Shown here: positions 17,406-25,757 of the stretch, piece by piece
How the letters are laid out: every line of letters begins with the position of its first letter
How positions within the stretch are numbered: position 1 is the first letter of the stretch
NCBI GenBank assembly: GCA_016870715.1
Contig: VGAL01000008.1
Location: 1-45,019 of the forward strand
Source: Actinomycetota bacterium
GTDB taxonomy: Bacteria > Actinomycetota > Actinomycetes > Nanopelagicales > Nanopelagicaceae
Length of the DNA: 45,019 nt
Reading direction: 5' to 3'
Program-made: the position numbers and the translations under genes
Notes under the pieces: generated by a model
Told to the model about the DNA's origin: nothing
Databases searched by the model: none
Seen by the model: the letters and a program-made list of their open reading frames with translations, nothing else

Positions 17406-19169
17406 TTATGACTTGACTTTGATATCACCAAAGGATGGTGCACCTTGTGGTTCCCAGAAGAAGATTCCTTCAAGCTTTGAGCCCCAAATTTCTTGGGTCT
17501 TGGAGAAGACACCTGGGATGACCCACATTTGGTCCATCACATATTGGTTAAGTGCAGCCCACTCTGCGCCCTGCTTTGCACGATCTGGCTCAAAGAGGTT
17601 TGCCTCAGCGCGTTGCTTGAACTCTGCATATGCAGGGTCCTTGCCCACTCTTGATAGCGGGAATCCAGCCCCTTCAAGGAAGAGCTCAGGAATAACCGTT
17701 GAAGCATTCGCCCAGTCTGGACCCCAACCAGCGCGAGAGAGATCTCCCTGCTTGGTTGGATCAAGGACTACTGCGTAGTACTGACCTGGCTCGATGAAAT
17801 TGAATTTGAGATTGATTCCCGCATTCTTCTTCACTGAGTCAATCCAGATTGTTGCGGACTTCTTATTGGTATCAGTATCGCCAACATCAAAGGTAAGTCC
17901 TGGGCCAGTTGCTTTCGCATAGACATCAGGGCATGCGGTCTTCGCCTCAGCCATGAGCGCTTGTGCCTTCTCAGGATTTCCTTCAGGTTTGAAATCTTCC
18001 AAACCAGTCACTGGCTTGTAATCAAGACCCATCAACGGCTTGATGACGCCATCTGCTGGATCGCCACCAAACGCTGGTCCGCCACCAAGTTGTAGGAGGG
18101 CAGCGAAGTCACGTGCGTAGTAGAGCGCCTTGCGAATCTGCACGCATGGCACCTTTCCGACATTGACTGCGGTGTAGGTGACGTATGGATCGTAAACGTT
18201 AAGTGCGCGACCCTGCCACTCTTCCTTAGGTGTGCCATCTTCATTGAAGACAGTTGCCAAGTTAGTGGGAAGAACTGCATCTAGTGAGAATGCAGCTGGC
18301 TCGGAATCATTCAAGATCAATTGATCGCGAACTTCCTCAGCCACACCAAAACGGACGACGATCTTGTCTGGGTATGCGTTCCGAATTGGATCGGAGTCCT
18401 TACTCCAACTCTCGTTGCGAACCAAGACCATCTCATCTTTTGCCTTGTACTTCTCAATCTTGTAAGGGCCAGAGGAGACAGGTGCAAGATCGTATTGATC
18501 GCCTGTGTCCTTTGCCTTTGGTACTGGGCTGAACGAGAGGTAGGTGACGGTGTAGTTGAAGTCGCCGACCGCACGCTTCAAATTGAAGGTGATGGTCTTG
18601 TTATCTTCAGAGCAGGTCACAGCTTTGTCGTATGCAGCGGTGTCATTTCCATCTGCCTTGTATGGGCCCTTGTAAACCGAGGAACCATCCGCAGCTGAAG
18701 GAATGTCGAGCATGCTAATTGCATAGGTCGGACCATCGGTGATGACATCTGTTGCAAATGTGCGAGAGACGCCATATTTCACATCTTCACAGGTAATGTC
18801 GCTGCCATCTTCAAACTTCACGCCATCGCGAAGTGTGAACTCCCAGGTCTTATTGCCATTTGAAGAGCGACCGGTGTCGGTTGCCAAATCTGGCACCACC
18901 TCGGAACCTGCAGCACCCTCTGCTCGCGCGTAAGCGGTGAGCGTACGGTGCATAAATGAACCGAACCACGCGATATGTTGACCAGTGTAGTTACGGTTTG
19001 GATCAGCGTGAGTCCATGACTCCGCATTAGTGAGGAAGGTGAGCGTTCCGCCCGCGCCTCCGCTTGAAGATGAGCAACTCACGAGTACGCCAGTAAGTAG
19101 CGAGAGCGCCACTACACCGGAGAACGCGCGGCGCCCTCTGCGGGACGAACCCGCTTTTATCTTGAACAT
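17406..19169 (-). CDS. oppA: Extracellular solute-binding lipoprotein, family 5 (OppA/DppA-like)
   Basis: Captures the transported substrate outside the membrane and hands it to OppBC. From the ATG at 19169, chosen because GAGGAGG lies just upstream, the protein has 587 residues. It has a basic N terminus, a hydrophobic helix and the lipobox LVSC with Cys32 as the lipid-bearing residue, then a Ser/Gly linker. The family 5 signature is seen in GKTWEFTLRDGVKFEDGSDITCEDVKYGVSR, and the C-terminal lobe in PGQYYAVVLDPTKQGDLSRAGWGPDW. The family takes up peptides, but also opines, nickel and oligosaccharides; I cannot name the substrate. Confidence 0.9.
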   Translation of the reverse strand: MFKIKAGSSRRGRRAFSGVVALSLLTGVLVSCSSSSGGAGGTLTFLTNAESWTHADPNRNYTGQHIAWFGSFMHRTLTAYARAEGAAGSEVVPDLATDTGRSSNGNKTWEFTLRDGVKFEDGSDITCEDVKYGVSRTFATDVITDGPTYAISMLDIPSAADGSSVYKGPYKADGNDTAAYDKAVTCSEDNKTITFNLKRAVGDFNYTVTYLSFSPVPKAKDTGDQYDLAPVSSGPYKIEKYKAKDEMVLVRNESWSKDSDPIRNAYPDKIVVRFGVAEEVRDQLILNDSEPAAFSLDAVLPTNLATVFNEDGTPKEEWQGRALNVYDPYVTYTAVNVGKVPCVQIRKALYYARDFAALLQLGGGPAFGGDPADGVIKPLMGLDYKPVTGLEDFKPEGNPEKAQALMAEAKTACPDVYAKATGPGLTFDVGDTDTNKKSATIWIDSVKKNAGINLKFNFIEPGQYYAVVLDPTKQGDLSRAGWGPDWANASTVIPELFLEGAGFPLSRVGKDPAYAEFKQRAEANLFEPDRAKQGAEWAALNQYVMDQMWVIPGVFSKTQEIWGSKLEGIFFWEPQGAPSFGDIKVKS

Positions 19170-19205
19170 ATTCCTCCTCAACGATGGATATGTGGTTGGT
19201 TTCAT

Positions 19206-20171
19206 TTACGTAATCTCACTCCGAGGGTCGAGCGCATCGCGTACCGCATCACCGAGCAAGTTGAATGTAAGCACCACAAGAATCAGGGCACTTGAAGGGA
19301 TAAAGAAATAGGTGGGGTTATTAATGACATATTTGATGGAGTCGGATATCAACAGACCCCACGTGGCATCAGGTGGTTGGACTCCAAGGCCCAGAAAGGA
19401 GAAGACCGCTTCTGCTGTGAGATATCCCGGAAGCGAGAGCGAGAGGTAGACAATCACTACCGTCCATAGATTTGGCAAGATTTCCTTGAAAATGATCCTC
19501 CGTTGGGATGCGCCCAATGCGCGTGCAGCCAAGATGTAATCGCGCTCTCTGATTGAGAGCACCTGTGAGCGCATGATGCGGGCAAGATATGGCCAACCAA
19601 AGAAAATGAGAATGAGCACCAAATAGGTCATGCGCGCCGAGTTTCCTTCAACTATCCCCGTTGCCTCCAGGCGTTGCACCATGGGCAAACTCAACGCGAC
19701 AATCATAAAAAATGCTGGGAAGGCTAGGAGGAAATCGATGAAGCGGCCGAGCGTGGAATCCACCGCACCCCGGAAGTACCCCATCAGAATTCCCATAATC
19801 AATCCGATACTCACGCTTGAGATGGTGACGATGAGCGCAACAAAGAACGAAGTGCGCGCTCCAAAAAGTAGGCGAGCAAGGAGGTCGTGACCAATACCAG
19901 GCTCAAGTCCAAGTGGATGGGCCCAACTGATCCCATTAAAGCCACCGGTTGGAAATCCCTGGCTGTTCATTAAGTCGTTATATCGAGCTCGGGGATCCAG
20001 GCCAAAGAGAGTTCGCAAAAGCGGAGCGAACATTGTTGAGAAGATAAGAAAGACCGCAATCGAGAGGGTGATGAGTCCCGTTCTATTTGCGCGAAAGCGG
20101 CGCCATGCCAATTGGCGAGGGCTACGACCAACGACTCCTGAAGAGGCGCTCTCCAGTAGCTCGCTGCTCAA
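19206..20171 (-). CDS. oppC: Oligopeptide-type ABC transporter permease, OppC/DppC
   Basis: Second membrane permease, 321 residues. It has the OppC N-terminal helix domain (AWRRFRANRTGLITLSIAVFLIF), an extracytoplasmic loop, five further helices and the EAA loop RERDYILAARALGASQRRIIFKEILPN, followed by the conserved AEAVFSFLGLGVQPPDATWGLL. The apparent start is TTG at 20171, with AAGGGGGTCAGG upstream. It is the first gene of the operon (oppC-oppA-oppB-oppD-oppF), an unusual order since the binding protein is more often first. Confidence 0.9.
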   Translation of the reverse strand: MSSELLESASSGVVGRSPRQLAWRRFRANRTGLITLSIAVFLIFSTMFAPLLRTLFGLDPRARYNDLMNSQGFPTGGFNGISWAHPLGLEPGIGHDLLARLLFGARTSFFVALIVTISSVSIGLIMGILMGYFRGAVDSTLGRFIDFLLAFPAFFMIVALSLPMVQRLEATGIVEGNSARMTYLVLILIFFGWPYLARIMRSQVLSIRERDYILAARALGASQRRIIFKEILPNLWTVVIVYLSLSLPGYLTAEAVFSFLGLGVQPPDATWGLLISDSIKYVINNPTYFFIPSSALILVVLTFNLLGDAVRDALDPRSEIT

Positions 20172-20188
20172 CCTGACCCCCTTGCCGC

Positions 20189-20231
20189 GCTACCGGGCGG
20201 TAGCCTTCCGAGCAACTTACTCCTCTATATA
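20189..20231. promoter_or_regulatory. opp promoter region with a perfect palindrome
   Basis: TATATA at 20226-20231 is a possible -10 for the opp operon on the minus strand. Between it and oppC, GCTACC (20189-20194) and GGTAGC (20199-20204) form a perfect 6-bp inverted repeat around GGGC. This may be an operator or a stem in the 5' UTR. The -35 is weak. The rest of the 149-bp gap between oppC and tgt shows only the tgt -10. Confidence 0.35.
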
Positions 20232-20307
20232 GGGGCAAGACCACCACCGAAATCGCCGCAACCAGCGAAAATAGCGCGCTGAGCCAGTTGAGCCAGAGGT
20301 ATCCCGG

Positions 20308-20313
20308 TAGATT
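20308..20313 (+). promoter_or_regulatory. Putative -10 box that sets the tgt start
   Basis: TAGATT fits TANNNT and ends 7 nt before GTG at 20321. This supports a leaderless tgt transcript and argues against the in-frame TTG at 20288, which lies upstream of the box. Confidence 0.45.
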
Positions 20314-20320
20314 GCCGACA

Positions 20321-21541
20321 GTGAAGCGGGAAAACTGGGGTTTTGCCATCAAGGGCAATGGTCGAGGCGCCCATGCTCGGGCGCGACGGGGCACCATCAC
20401 CACCCCTCATGGGGCAATCGCAACTCCTGCCTTTATCCCGGTTGGCACCAAGGCCACGGTCAAATCCCTTGCGGTCGAACAGGTGCGCGAGAGCGGTGCA
20501 CAAGCACTTCTGGCAAATGCCTACCACCTCTACTTACAGCCAGGTTCAGCAATCTTGGACCAGGCAGGTGGATTGGGTTCATTTATGAACTGGCGGGGAC
20601 CGACCTTCACCGACAGTGGCGGATTCCAAGTGCTCTCACTCGGTGTGGGATTTAAGAAAACTCTTGCAATGGATCCTGGTGAAGTTACCGCCGATGATGT
20701 CATTCAATCACCAAAACTTCGGTTGGCACATGTAGATGACGATGGGGTCACATTCAAATCACACCTTGATGGCTCTCTGCACCGATTTACTCCGGAAGTC
20801 TCTATGCAGGTGCAACATCAAATCGGTGCCGACATTATTTTTGCCTTTGATGAATGCACCACTTTGATGAATACAAAGGAGTATCAACAGATCGCTCTTG
20901 ATAGAACTCTTGCCTGGGCACACCGGTGCATTGCGGAGCATCAACGCTTAACCAACGAGAGGGTTGGCAAGCCATATCAAGCGCTCTTTGGGGTAATTCA
21001 AGGTGCACAGTACGAGGATTTACGAAAAGAGGCGTCGCGGAGTATTGCTGCCCTAGATTTTGATGGGTTTGGAATTGGCGGTGCCATCGACAAGAGCGCG
21101 CTTACCCGAATCGTTTCATGGGTGACCGATGAATTACCTGAGGATAAACCGCGACATTTACTCGGGATTGGTGAGCCCGATGATCTCTTTCGCGGGGTAG
21201 AGAGCGGCGCTGATACTTTTGATTGTGTTGCGCCCACCCGAAATGCACGTACAAGTGCGGTCTATGGACCCAGCGGGCGATTTAACTTAACAGTCTCCGA
21301 GAATCGAACTGCCTTTTCACCGATTGATGAGAGCTGCACGTGCTACACCTGCACCCATTACACAAAGGCCTATTTACATCATCTTTTTAAGAGTAAGGAA
21401 ATCTTAGGTTCTACACTCACCACAATTCATAATGTGCATTTCACAGTAAAACTAGTCGATAAAATTCGAGAACATTTAGATCAGGATAATTATGAAGATT
21501 TCCGTGATGATTTCCTGGCTCGCTATTACCCTTCGCGATGA
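20321..21541 (+). CDS. tgt: tRNA-guanine transglycosylase
   Basis: Exchanges guanine 34 of certain tRNAs for a queuosine precursor. The protein has PHGAIATPAFIPVGTKATVKSL, the nucleophile region TFTDSGGFQVLSLG, FDECTTLMNT, GIGGAIDKS, and the C-terminal block DCVAPTRNARTSAVYGPSGRFNL followed by the zinc site CTCYTCTHYTKAYLHHL with three Cys and a His. The GTG start gives 406 residues; an upstream TTG would add 11 residues of non-family sequence. No queuosine synthesis genes (queC, queD, queE, queF, queA) are in the window, but a YhhQ-type transporter overlaps its 3' end by 16 bp on the other strand, so salvage is the likely source of the base. Confidence 0.94.
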   Translation: MKRENWGFAIKGNGRGAHARARRGTITTPHGAIATPAFIPVGTKATVKSLAVEQVRESGAQALLANAYHLYLQPGSAILDQAGGLGSFMNWRGPTFTDSGGFQVLSLGVGFKKTLAMDPGEVTADDVIQSPKLRLAHVDDDGVTFKSHLDGSLHRFTPEVSMQVQHQIGADIIFAFDECTTLMNTKEYQQIALDRTLAWAHRCIAEHQRLTNERVGKPYQALFGVIQGAQYEDLRKEASRSIAALDFDGFGIGGAIDKSALTRIVSWVTDELPEDKPRHLLGIGEPDDLFRGVESGADTFDCVAPTRNARTSAVYGPSGRFNLTVSENRTAFSPIDESCTCYTCTHYTKAYLHHLFKSKEILGSTLTTIHNVHFTVKLVDKIREHLDQDNYEDFRDDFLARYYPSR

Positions 21542-22257
21542 TAGGTCGGTTCCACCCGCTTGATTAATGCGATGACCCGATAAGTGACTGGCAGGAGTAA
21601 GACCTCTAGCGCAGTTTTATAGAAATAACCAAGTATGAGATACCTGAAGAATTCCTCTCCAGTGATAACGCCATAAAAGGCGATTGTGCAGAAAGTGAGA
21701 GTGTCTGCAAATTCTCCAACGACGGTAGAACCAACGAGTCGGAACCAGAGCGCCTTCTCATCGGTTCGCTCTTTAATTTTGACCAATACATATGCATTGA
21801 GTAGCTGTCCCACGAGGAATCCACAGACGCTGGCAAGAACTATCCGAGGCAGGAAGCCAAGGACTGCCTCGAATGCCGCTTGATTCCCCCAACTTTCAGC
21901 CGGTGGCGCAGCTTGGACCGCCCAAAAAGTAAGTGATGCGAGAATTGAAAGACCAAATGCGAGAAAGATTGCTCGTCGCGCTGCCTTTAATCCGTACACC
22001 TCGCTGAGCACATCGCCCACAATGTAAACCAACGGAAAAAGAAAGGCGCCACCATCTGTAATAAATGGACCAAATTCAATCAACTTGACTGCACCAATAT
22101 TGGAAATGAGAAGTAGCGCAGCAAATATCGCAATCACATATGGATACACGCCACTAGATGGTGAAGCGAATGCAATCTTCCTCAGTGTTCTACTCCTCGC
22201 TTTTGAGTAACTCCGCAATTTTTCTTTCGATTTGTGGATCGTTGTCGTTGATTTCAA
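21526..22257 (-). CDS. yhhQ: Queuosine precursor transporter, YhhQ (DUF165) family
   Basis: Integral membrane protein with about six helices, predicted to import a queuosine precursor such as preQ0, preQ1 or queuine. Family features include LLISNIGAVKLIEFGPFITDGGAFLFPLVYIVGDVLSEVYG near the N terminus and VGSTVVGEFADTLTFCTIAFYG in the second half. The ATG at 22257 would overlap the YggU-family gene by 68 bp and add a basic 30-residue tail; a TTG at 22218 or a later start may be the true one. It sits tail-to-tail with tgt, overlapping it by 16 bp, a physical link that supports the function. Confidence 0.85.
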   Translation of the reverse strand: MKSTTTIHKSKEKLRSYSKARSRTLRKIAFASPSSGVYPYVIAIFAALLLISNIGAVKLIEFGPFITDGGAFLFPLVYIVGDVLSEVYGLKAARRAIFLAFGLSILASLTFWAVQAAPPAESWGNQAAFEAVLGFLPRIVLASVCGFLVGQLLNAYVLVKIKERTDEKALWFRLVGSTVVGEFADTLTFCTIAFYGVITGEEFFRYLILGYFYKTALEVLLLPVTYRVIALIKRVEPTYHREG

Positions 22258-22474
22258 CGACCTTAGTACGACTAGTCTGACCCATCACGATCGAGACTTT
22301 CGATAATGAAACACCAACGGCTTCGGCAATTGCTCGGCAGACGGCAGTGGATGCCCGGCCATCGATTGCCGGCTCTGATACCGCTACTACGAGCGCAGGC
22401 GGGTCGCCAAAGCTACCTCGAACCTTATTTCGAGATGCACCTGGCTTCACGCGCACGGTCACTCTTATCGCCAT
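22190..22474 (-). CDS. YggU/DUF167 family protein
   Basis: A 94-residue cytoplasmic protein with the family's opening VRVKPGASRNKVRG, the central AIDGRASTAVCRAIAEAVGVSLSKVSIVMGQTSRTKVVEI, and the usual length. The structure of relatives is a small alpha/beta fold; the function is not established. It lies head-to-head with the creatininase-family gene, and TAGAAT ends 6 nt before its ATG, so it is probably a leaderless transcript. It overlaps the yhhQ frame and may be co-transcribed with it. Confidence 0.88.
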   Translation of the reverse strand: MAIRVTVRVKPGASRNKVRGSFGDPPALVVAVSEPAIDGRASTAVCRAIAEAVGVSLSKVSIVMGQTSRTKVVEINDNDPQIERKIAELLKSEE

Positions 22475-22480
22475 AGGTCA

Positions 22481-22493
22481 ATTCTACTAAACT
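22481..22493. promoter_or_regulatory. Overlapping divergent leaderless promoters
   Basis: On the minus strand TAGAAT (22481-22486) ends 6 nt before the YggU-family ATG. On the plus strand TAAACT (22488-22493) ends 6 nt before the creatininase-family ATG at 22500, with a TTATCG 17 nt further upstream as a weak -35. Both starts fit within a 25-bp intergenic gap. Confidence 0.5.
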
Positions 22494-22499
22494 AGAGCA

Positions 22500-23315
22500 A
22501 TGATGATCAGCAAGAGAATTTCATGGGAGAAGCTTTCCTGGACAGAGATTGCAGAACTCGATCGTGAGAGCACATTCATCATCATCCCTACTGGTGCCAT
22601 AGAACAGCATGGACCTCATCTCACTATTGATACAGATATTTATAACTCTGATGCCATTGCGCGCGCAGTTGCCGAAAAGATTACTCAAGGCGGAAAGCAG
22701 CGAGTACTGGTCGCTCCCCCCATCTGGTGGGGTACCTCTCCACATCACCTCGGATTTCCTGGAACTATCTCGCTAAAGAATGAGACTTTTACTAGCATTC
22801 TTTTTGAGACTATCGCTTCACTCAAACCTCATGGGTTCTATCGCTTCATAATTCTTAATGGACATGGTGGAAATATCGGCAACCTCACCGCGACCGTCTC
22901 CAAAATAAGCGAGGAGCTAGGTATCTCAATTCCTGCGCTCTCCTATTGGCAGACCATCACGGATGTTCTCATCAAGGTCGGCGAATCTGAGATTGGCGGC
23001 ATGGGTCATGCTTGCGAGATGGAGACTTCGCTCGCATTATTTTTACGACCTGAGGATGTCAATATGGAGAAGGCCATCATCGATATGCCAAAGCAGCCGA
23101 CACCCTGGTCGTGTATCGATTTTCGCCAACCCGGATTTTTAAATATCCCTCTAGATCTCAAGCGAGATAGCAGAGCGGGGATTATCGGTAATCCTCTTCT
23201 GGCGACTCGAGAGAAAGGTGAGGAGATTTTCACCGCCGCCGTAGATCGCATTGGCGCTGCCATCGAAGGAATGGCTCATTTGAAGAAAAGTGATCTCACA
23301 ACGTCCCGCTTTTGA
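22500..23315 (+). CDS. Creatininase-family amidohydrolase
   Basis: Metal-dependent cytoplasmic hydrolase of 271 residues. The metal site is visible as GAIEQHGPHLTIDTDIYNSD (Glu35, His37, Asp46), PHHLGFPGTISL, ILNGHGGNIGN (His122) and a later GHACEMETSLAL with Glu. The family includes creatinine amidohydrolase, the mycofactocin peptidase MftE and a formamidopyrimidine deformylase, so the name does not fix the substrate. No mycofactocin genes are nearby. It is the left-most member of the catabolic island and runs into citE on the opposite strand with 6 bp between them. The first two codons are ATG ATG; either may start. Confidence 0.88.
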   Translation: MMISKRISWEKLSWTEIAELDRESTFIIIPTGAIEQHGPHLTIDTDIYNSDAIARAVAEKITQGGKQRVLVAPPIWWGTSPHHLGFPGTISLKNETFTSILFETIASLKPHGFYRFIILNGHGGNIGNLTATVSKISEELGISIPALSYWQTITDVLIKVGESEIGGMGHACEMETSLALFLRPEDVNMEKAIIDMPKQPTPWSCIDFRQPGFLNIPLDLKRDSRAGIIGNPLLATREKGEEIFTAAVDRIGAAIEGMAHLKKSDLTTSRF

Positions 23316-23321
23316 TTGCTC

Positions 23322-24239
23322 TTAATCCCCTGGTGAAAAGTGACGTGACTGCACCAGGCCAGCAGCCTCACCTCTGCTCAACACGGCGAGCGCCATTTTC
23401 CGAGAGGCTTCGTCGATCATCGCTGACTTATAGATAGCCGCTCCTTTTGCACCGCCCGATTGAGAGGTGAAATATTGATAAGCCTCGAGAAGCATCGCAG
23501 CCTCGTCGAATCGCACTTGGGTTGGAGTGAAAATTCGATGGCATGCCGCTATTTGATCTGGGTGCAAGACCCACTTTCCATCAAAGCCCATCGCTGAGGA
23601 AATGCCCGCTGATTTTTCAAACTTTGAAATATCGCGAACTTCCAAAGTTGGTCCGTCGATAGCAGCCACTCCAGCAGCTCGAGCAGCAACGAGAACTCGC
23701 ATCAACGCATATTCGTTGGAGGTAACCTCTTCTGCGCTCGCGCCAAGGTCAGCCATAAAGTCAGCAGGACCAAAATTCAACGAAGTGACCCTGGGAGATT
23801 GGGCAATCTGTTCACAGTTGACCAATCCTTGTGCGCTCTCGATTTGTGCATCAATAGTGATACTGCCTTGCTCTCGCCCCACCGTGCTCTCGATTTGAGA
23901 AAGTAATTGGGCTACCTCTGCAACATCACTATCTCGGTGCACTTTCGGCACGATGATTGAATCAATCCAACGTGCAACACCAGATTTGAGCATTTCGACA
24001 TCTTCGGCAAACCACTGACTATCCAACGCATTTATACGCACACTTATAGTGGGGGCTTTGAATTTCTTCTGCCCTGCCGAACTTATCAATTCACGAGCAA
24101 CTCCTTTTGCATCAGGAGCGACCGCATCTTCAAGGTCTAAGAAAATCTGATCGACCTGGAATTCCAGCGCTTTTCCAATCATCTTTTCGCTACTGCCCGG
24201 GACAGCAAAGACTGATCGTCGAGCTCGAGTTTGTGACAT
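23322..24239 (-). CDS. HpcH/HpaI aldolase/citrate lyase family protein (CitE-like acyl-CoA lyase)
   Basis: Cytoplasmic TIM-barrel lyase of 305 residues, likely cleaving a beta-hydroxyacyl-CoA such as malyl-CoA or citramalyl-CoA, or acting as a thioesterase. It starts RRSVFAVPGSSEKMIGKALE, has the metal-site motifs FLDLEDAVAPDAKG and IDAQIESAQGL, NFGPADFMADLG, and the late signature GFDGKWVLHPDQI, all typical of CitE/Mcl proteins. The C terminus is long enough for the family lid. GAGG precedes the ATG by about 5 nt. A class III CoA-transferase elsewhere in the island (30752-31876) could supply its thioester substrate; this link is inference. Confidence 0.88.
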   Translation of the reverse strand: MSQTRARRSVFAVPGSSEKMIGKALEFQVDQIFLDLEDAVAPDAKGVARELISSAGQKKFKAPTISVRINALDSQWFAEDVEMLKSGVARWIDSIIVPKVHRDSDVAEVAQLLSQIESTVGREQGSITIDAQIESAQGLVNCEQIAQSPRVTSLNFGPADFMADLGASAEEVTSNEYALMRVLVAARAAGVAAIDGPTLEVRDISKFEKSAGISSAMGFDGKWVLHPDQIAACHRIFTPTQVRFDEAAMLLEAYQYFTSQSGGAKGAAIYKSAMIDEASRKMALAVLSRGEAAGLVQSRHFSPGD

Positions 24240-24269
24240 CAGAACCTCTTCAAATATTGAGAAAAAACG

Positions 24270-24299
24270 TTGCCCATAAGCCTTTGTGCGTACTACGGT
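24270..24299 (+). promoter_or_regulatory. Putative promoter of the ceramidase-like/phosphotriesterase operon
   Basis: TTGCCC (24270-24275) and TACGGT (24294-24299) are 18 nt apart, in the 78-bp divergent gap with the CitE-like gene. AAAGGAGGAG follows, directly before the ATG at 24318. Confidence 0.4.
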
Positions 24300-24317
24300 A
24301 CATCAAAGGAGGAGTAA

Positions 24318-25757
24318 ATGTCAGGTCTTCGCGCAGGTGCAGCAGTAGTCTCGATAGAACCCCCATTGCCATCAGATCCACAAGGTTTCGTTCGCCGTGC
24401 CGTAGCAGTTCGAGATTCCATCGATTCTTGCCAAGTTCGAGCATGTGTCATTCAAAACGACGATTACATCATCGCAGTTCTAGCTGCTGATGTTACAAAT
24501 CTGGATACATACTTTGCTGACCGAGTCCGTAAAGCGATAGTTGCTGCCACTGGAATTCCTTATGACAACATACTTCTCAACTCCAGCCATACCCATGCTG
24601 GACTATGGCCTCGAAAAGAGGGCGAGAAACTCCATGGAGAATTTGCCCAGCTGACTGATGCTGAGCATGCATATTTTGAAAAGATTCCTTATGACTACGC
24701 AAGCGCGTGCGTCAAAGCAATTTCGCGAATGCAACCTGCGCGTATCTCCGGCGGGACTGGTACCGCTCCAGGTATCGCTGTCAATCGGCGAGAACGCGAT
24801 GGTAAGGGTGGAACAATCCTTGGCTGGAATAAAGAGAACTTCATCGACGAAGAAGTTCCAACAATTCGGATCGATGCTCACGATGGCAGCGCAATTGCCA
24901 CGCTGATTGGTTTTGGTTGCCATCCTGTAGTCCTCGGCGGAGAGGTCCCTTACGCGGGTAGCGATTTTCTTGGGCCGCTACGTAATCAAGTAGAGATGCT
25001 TCGCGGTGGCACCTGCATCTTCTTTCAAGGAGCTGCTGGAAATATCCTTCCCCTCGAAGCTTTTTTTGATCATCCTGGACCAGAGATTGCTTTCGGACAT
25101 CGCCTTGCGCTGGAGGCGGTCCACGCAGTTGTTGATAAGGACCCCCGTGAGATAGATATCGAACATATCGCCTATGGTTCAGTCACTCCGATCTCGCTAT
25201 ATCGGAGAAAGGCGAGAAATCCGCAAGGAGCCCAACCAATCCTTGCTAAAAGAAAGGTGCTCAACCTTCCACTTAATCCATCGCTGACGGTGGCCGATAT
25301 GGAACGGGAGTTACAGGAGCGGTCTAATGATTACGCCGCTAAAGAGAAGGCTGGCGCAAAACGTGATGTACTCAATCCAATTCGCTACCACATCTCCTGG
25401 CTTACTGAGATGTTGAAGATGGCTGCGTTAGGGCCACTACCCGAGGAGATTCCGGGAGAGATTTGGGTTGCGCGCTTAGGTGATTGTGCAATCGTAGGAA
25501 CTCCTGGTGAATTATTCACTGAGATTGGCGCTGAAGTTCGCCGGCGATCTCCCTTTGCAACCACCTTATTTGCAGGATATTGCCAGGGCGTTCTCGGTTA
25601 CGTATCGACTCCTGAGGAGTATCAATGGGGTGGATATGAGCCCACAGTCGCGCAACGTGGTTATGGTCATCCCGCTCCCTTTGCGCCAGAGGCAAGTCGA
25701 ATCTTGATTGAAGAATCACTCACGCTCCTTAACCAGTTAGGCGGAGGCAATGACTAA
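24318..25757 (+). CDS. Neutral/alkaline ceramidase N-domain-like metallohydrolase (paralog 1)
   Basis: A 479-residue protein with the fold motifs of the neutral ceramidase catalytic domain: LRAGAAVVSIEPP at the N terminus, LNSSHTHAGLW (His91 and His93), GFGCHPVVLGG (His202), FFQGAAGNILP, and a late GTPGELFTEIGAE and YCQGVLGYVSTPEEYQWGGYE, which match the Glu and Tyr of the zinc site. No signal peptide is seen, so the protein is probably cytoplasmic, unlike true ceramidases. Its neighbours point to a small hydroxylated substrate rather than sphingolipids, but none is proven. A strong AAAGGAGG precedes the ATG. The stop overlaps the phosphotriesterase-family start by 8 bp. Confidence 0.85.
   Translation: MSGLRAGAAVVSIEPPLPSDPQGFVRRAVAVRDSIDSCQVRACVIQNDDYIIAVLAADVTNLDTYFADRVRKAIVAATGIPYDNILLNSSHTHAGLWPRKEGEKLHGEFAQLTDAEHAYFEKIPYDYASACVKAISRMQPARISGGTGTAPGIAVNRRERDGKGGTILGWNKENFIDEEVPTIRIDAHDGSAIATLIGFGCHPVVLGGEVPYAGSDFLGPLRNQVEMLRGGTCIFFQGAAGNILPLEAFFDHPGPEIAFGHRLALEAVHAVVDKDPREIDIEHIAYGSVTPISLYRRKARNPQGAQPILAKRKVLNLPLNPSLTVADMERELQERSNDYAAKEKAGAKRDVLNPIRYHISWLTEMLKMAALGPLPEEIPGEIWVARLGDCAIVGTPGELFTEIGAEVRRRSPFATTLFAGYCQGVLGYVSTPEEYQWGGYEPTVAQRGYGHPAPFAPEASRILIEESLTLLNQLGGGND

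Noticed and set aside
20288-20320. TTG start for tgt
   Set aside because: The added residues do not resemble the family, and the -10 box at 20308-20313 lies downstream of this TTG.
20172-20320. preQ1 riboswitch upstream of tgt
   Set aside because: The gap holds a palindrome and a leaderless-type -10, but no preQ1 aptamer pattern that I can recognise, and the -10 leaves no 5' UTR to hold one.
24318-25757. True secreted ceramidase
   Set aside because: No signal peptide is seen and the gene neighbours are metabolic; only the catalytic fold is supported.
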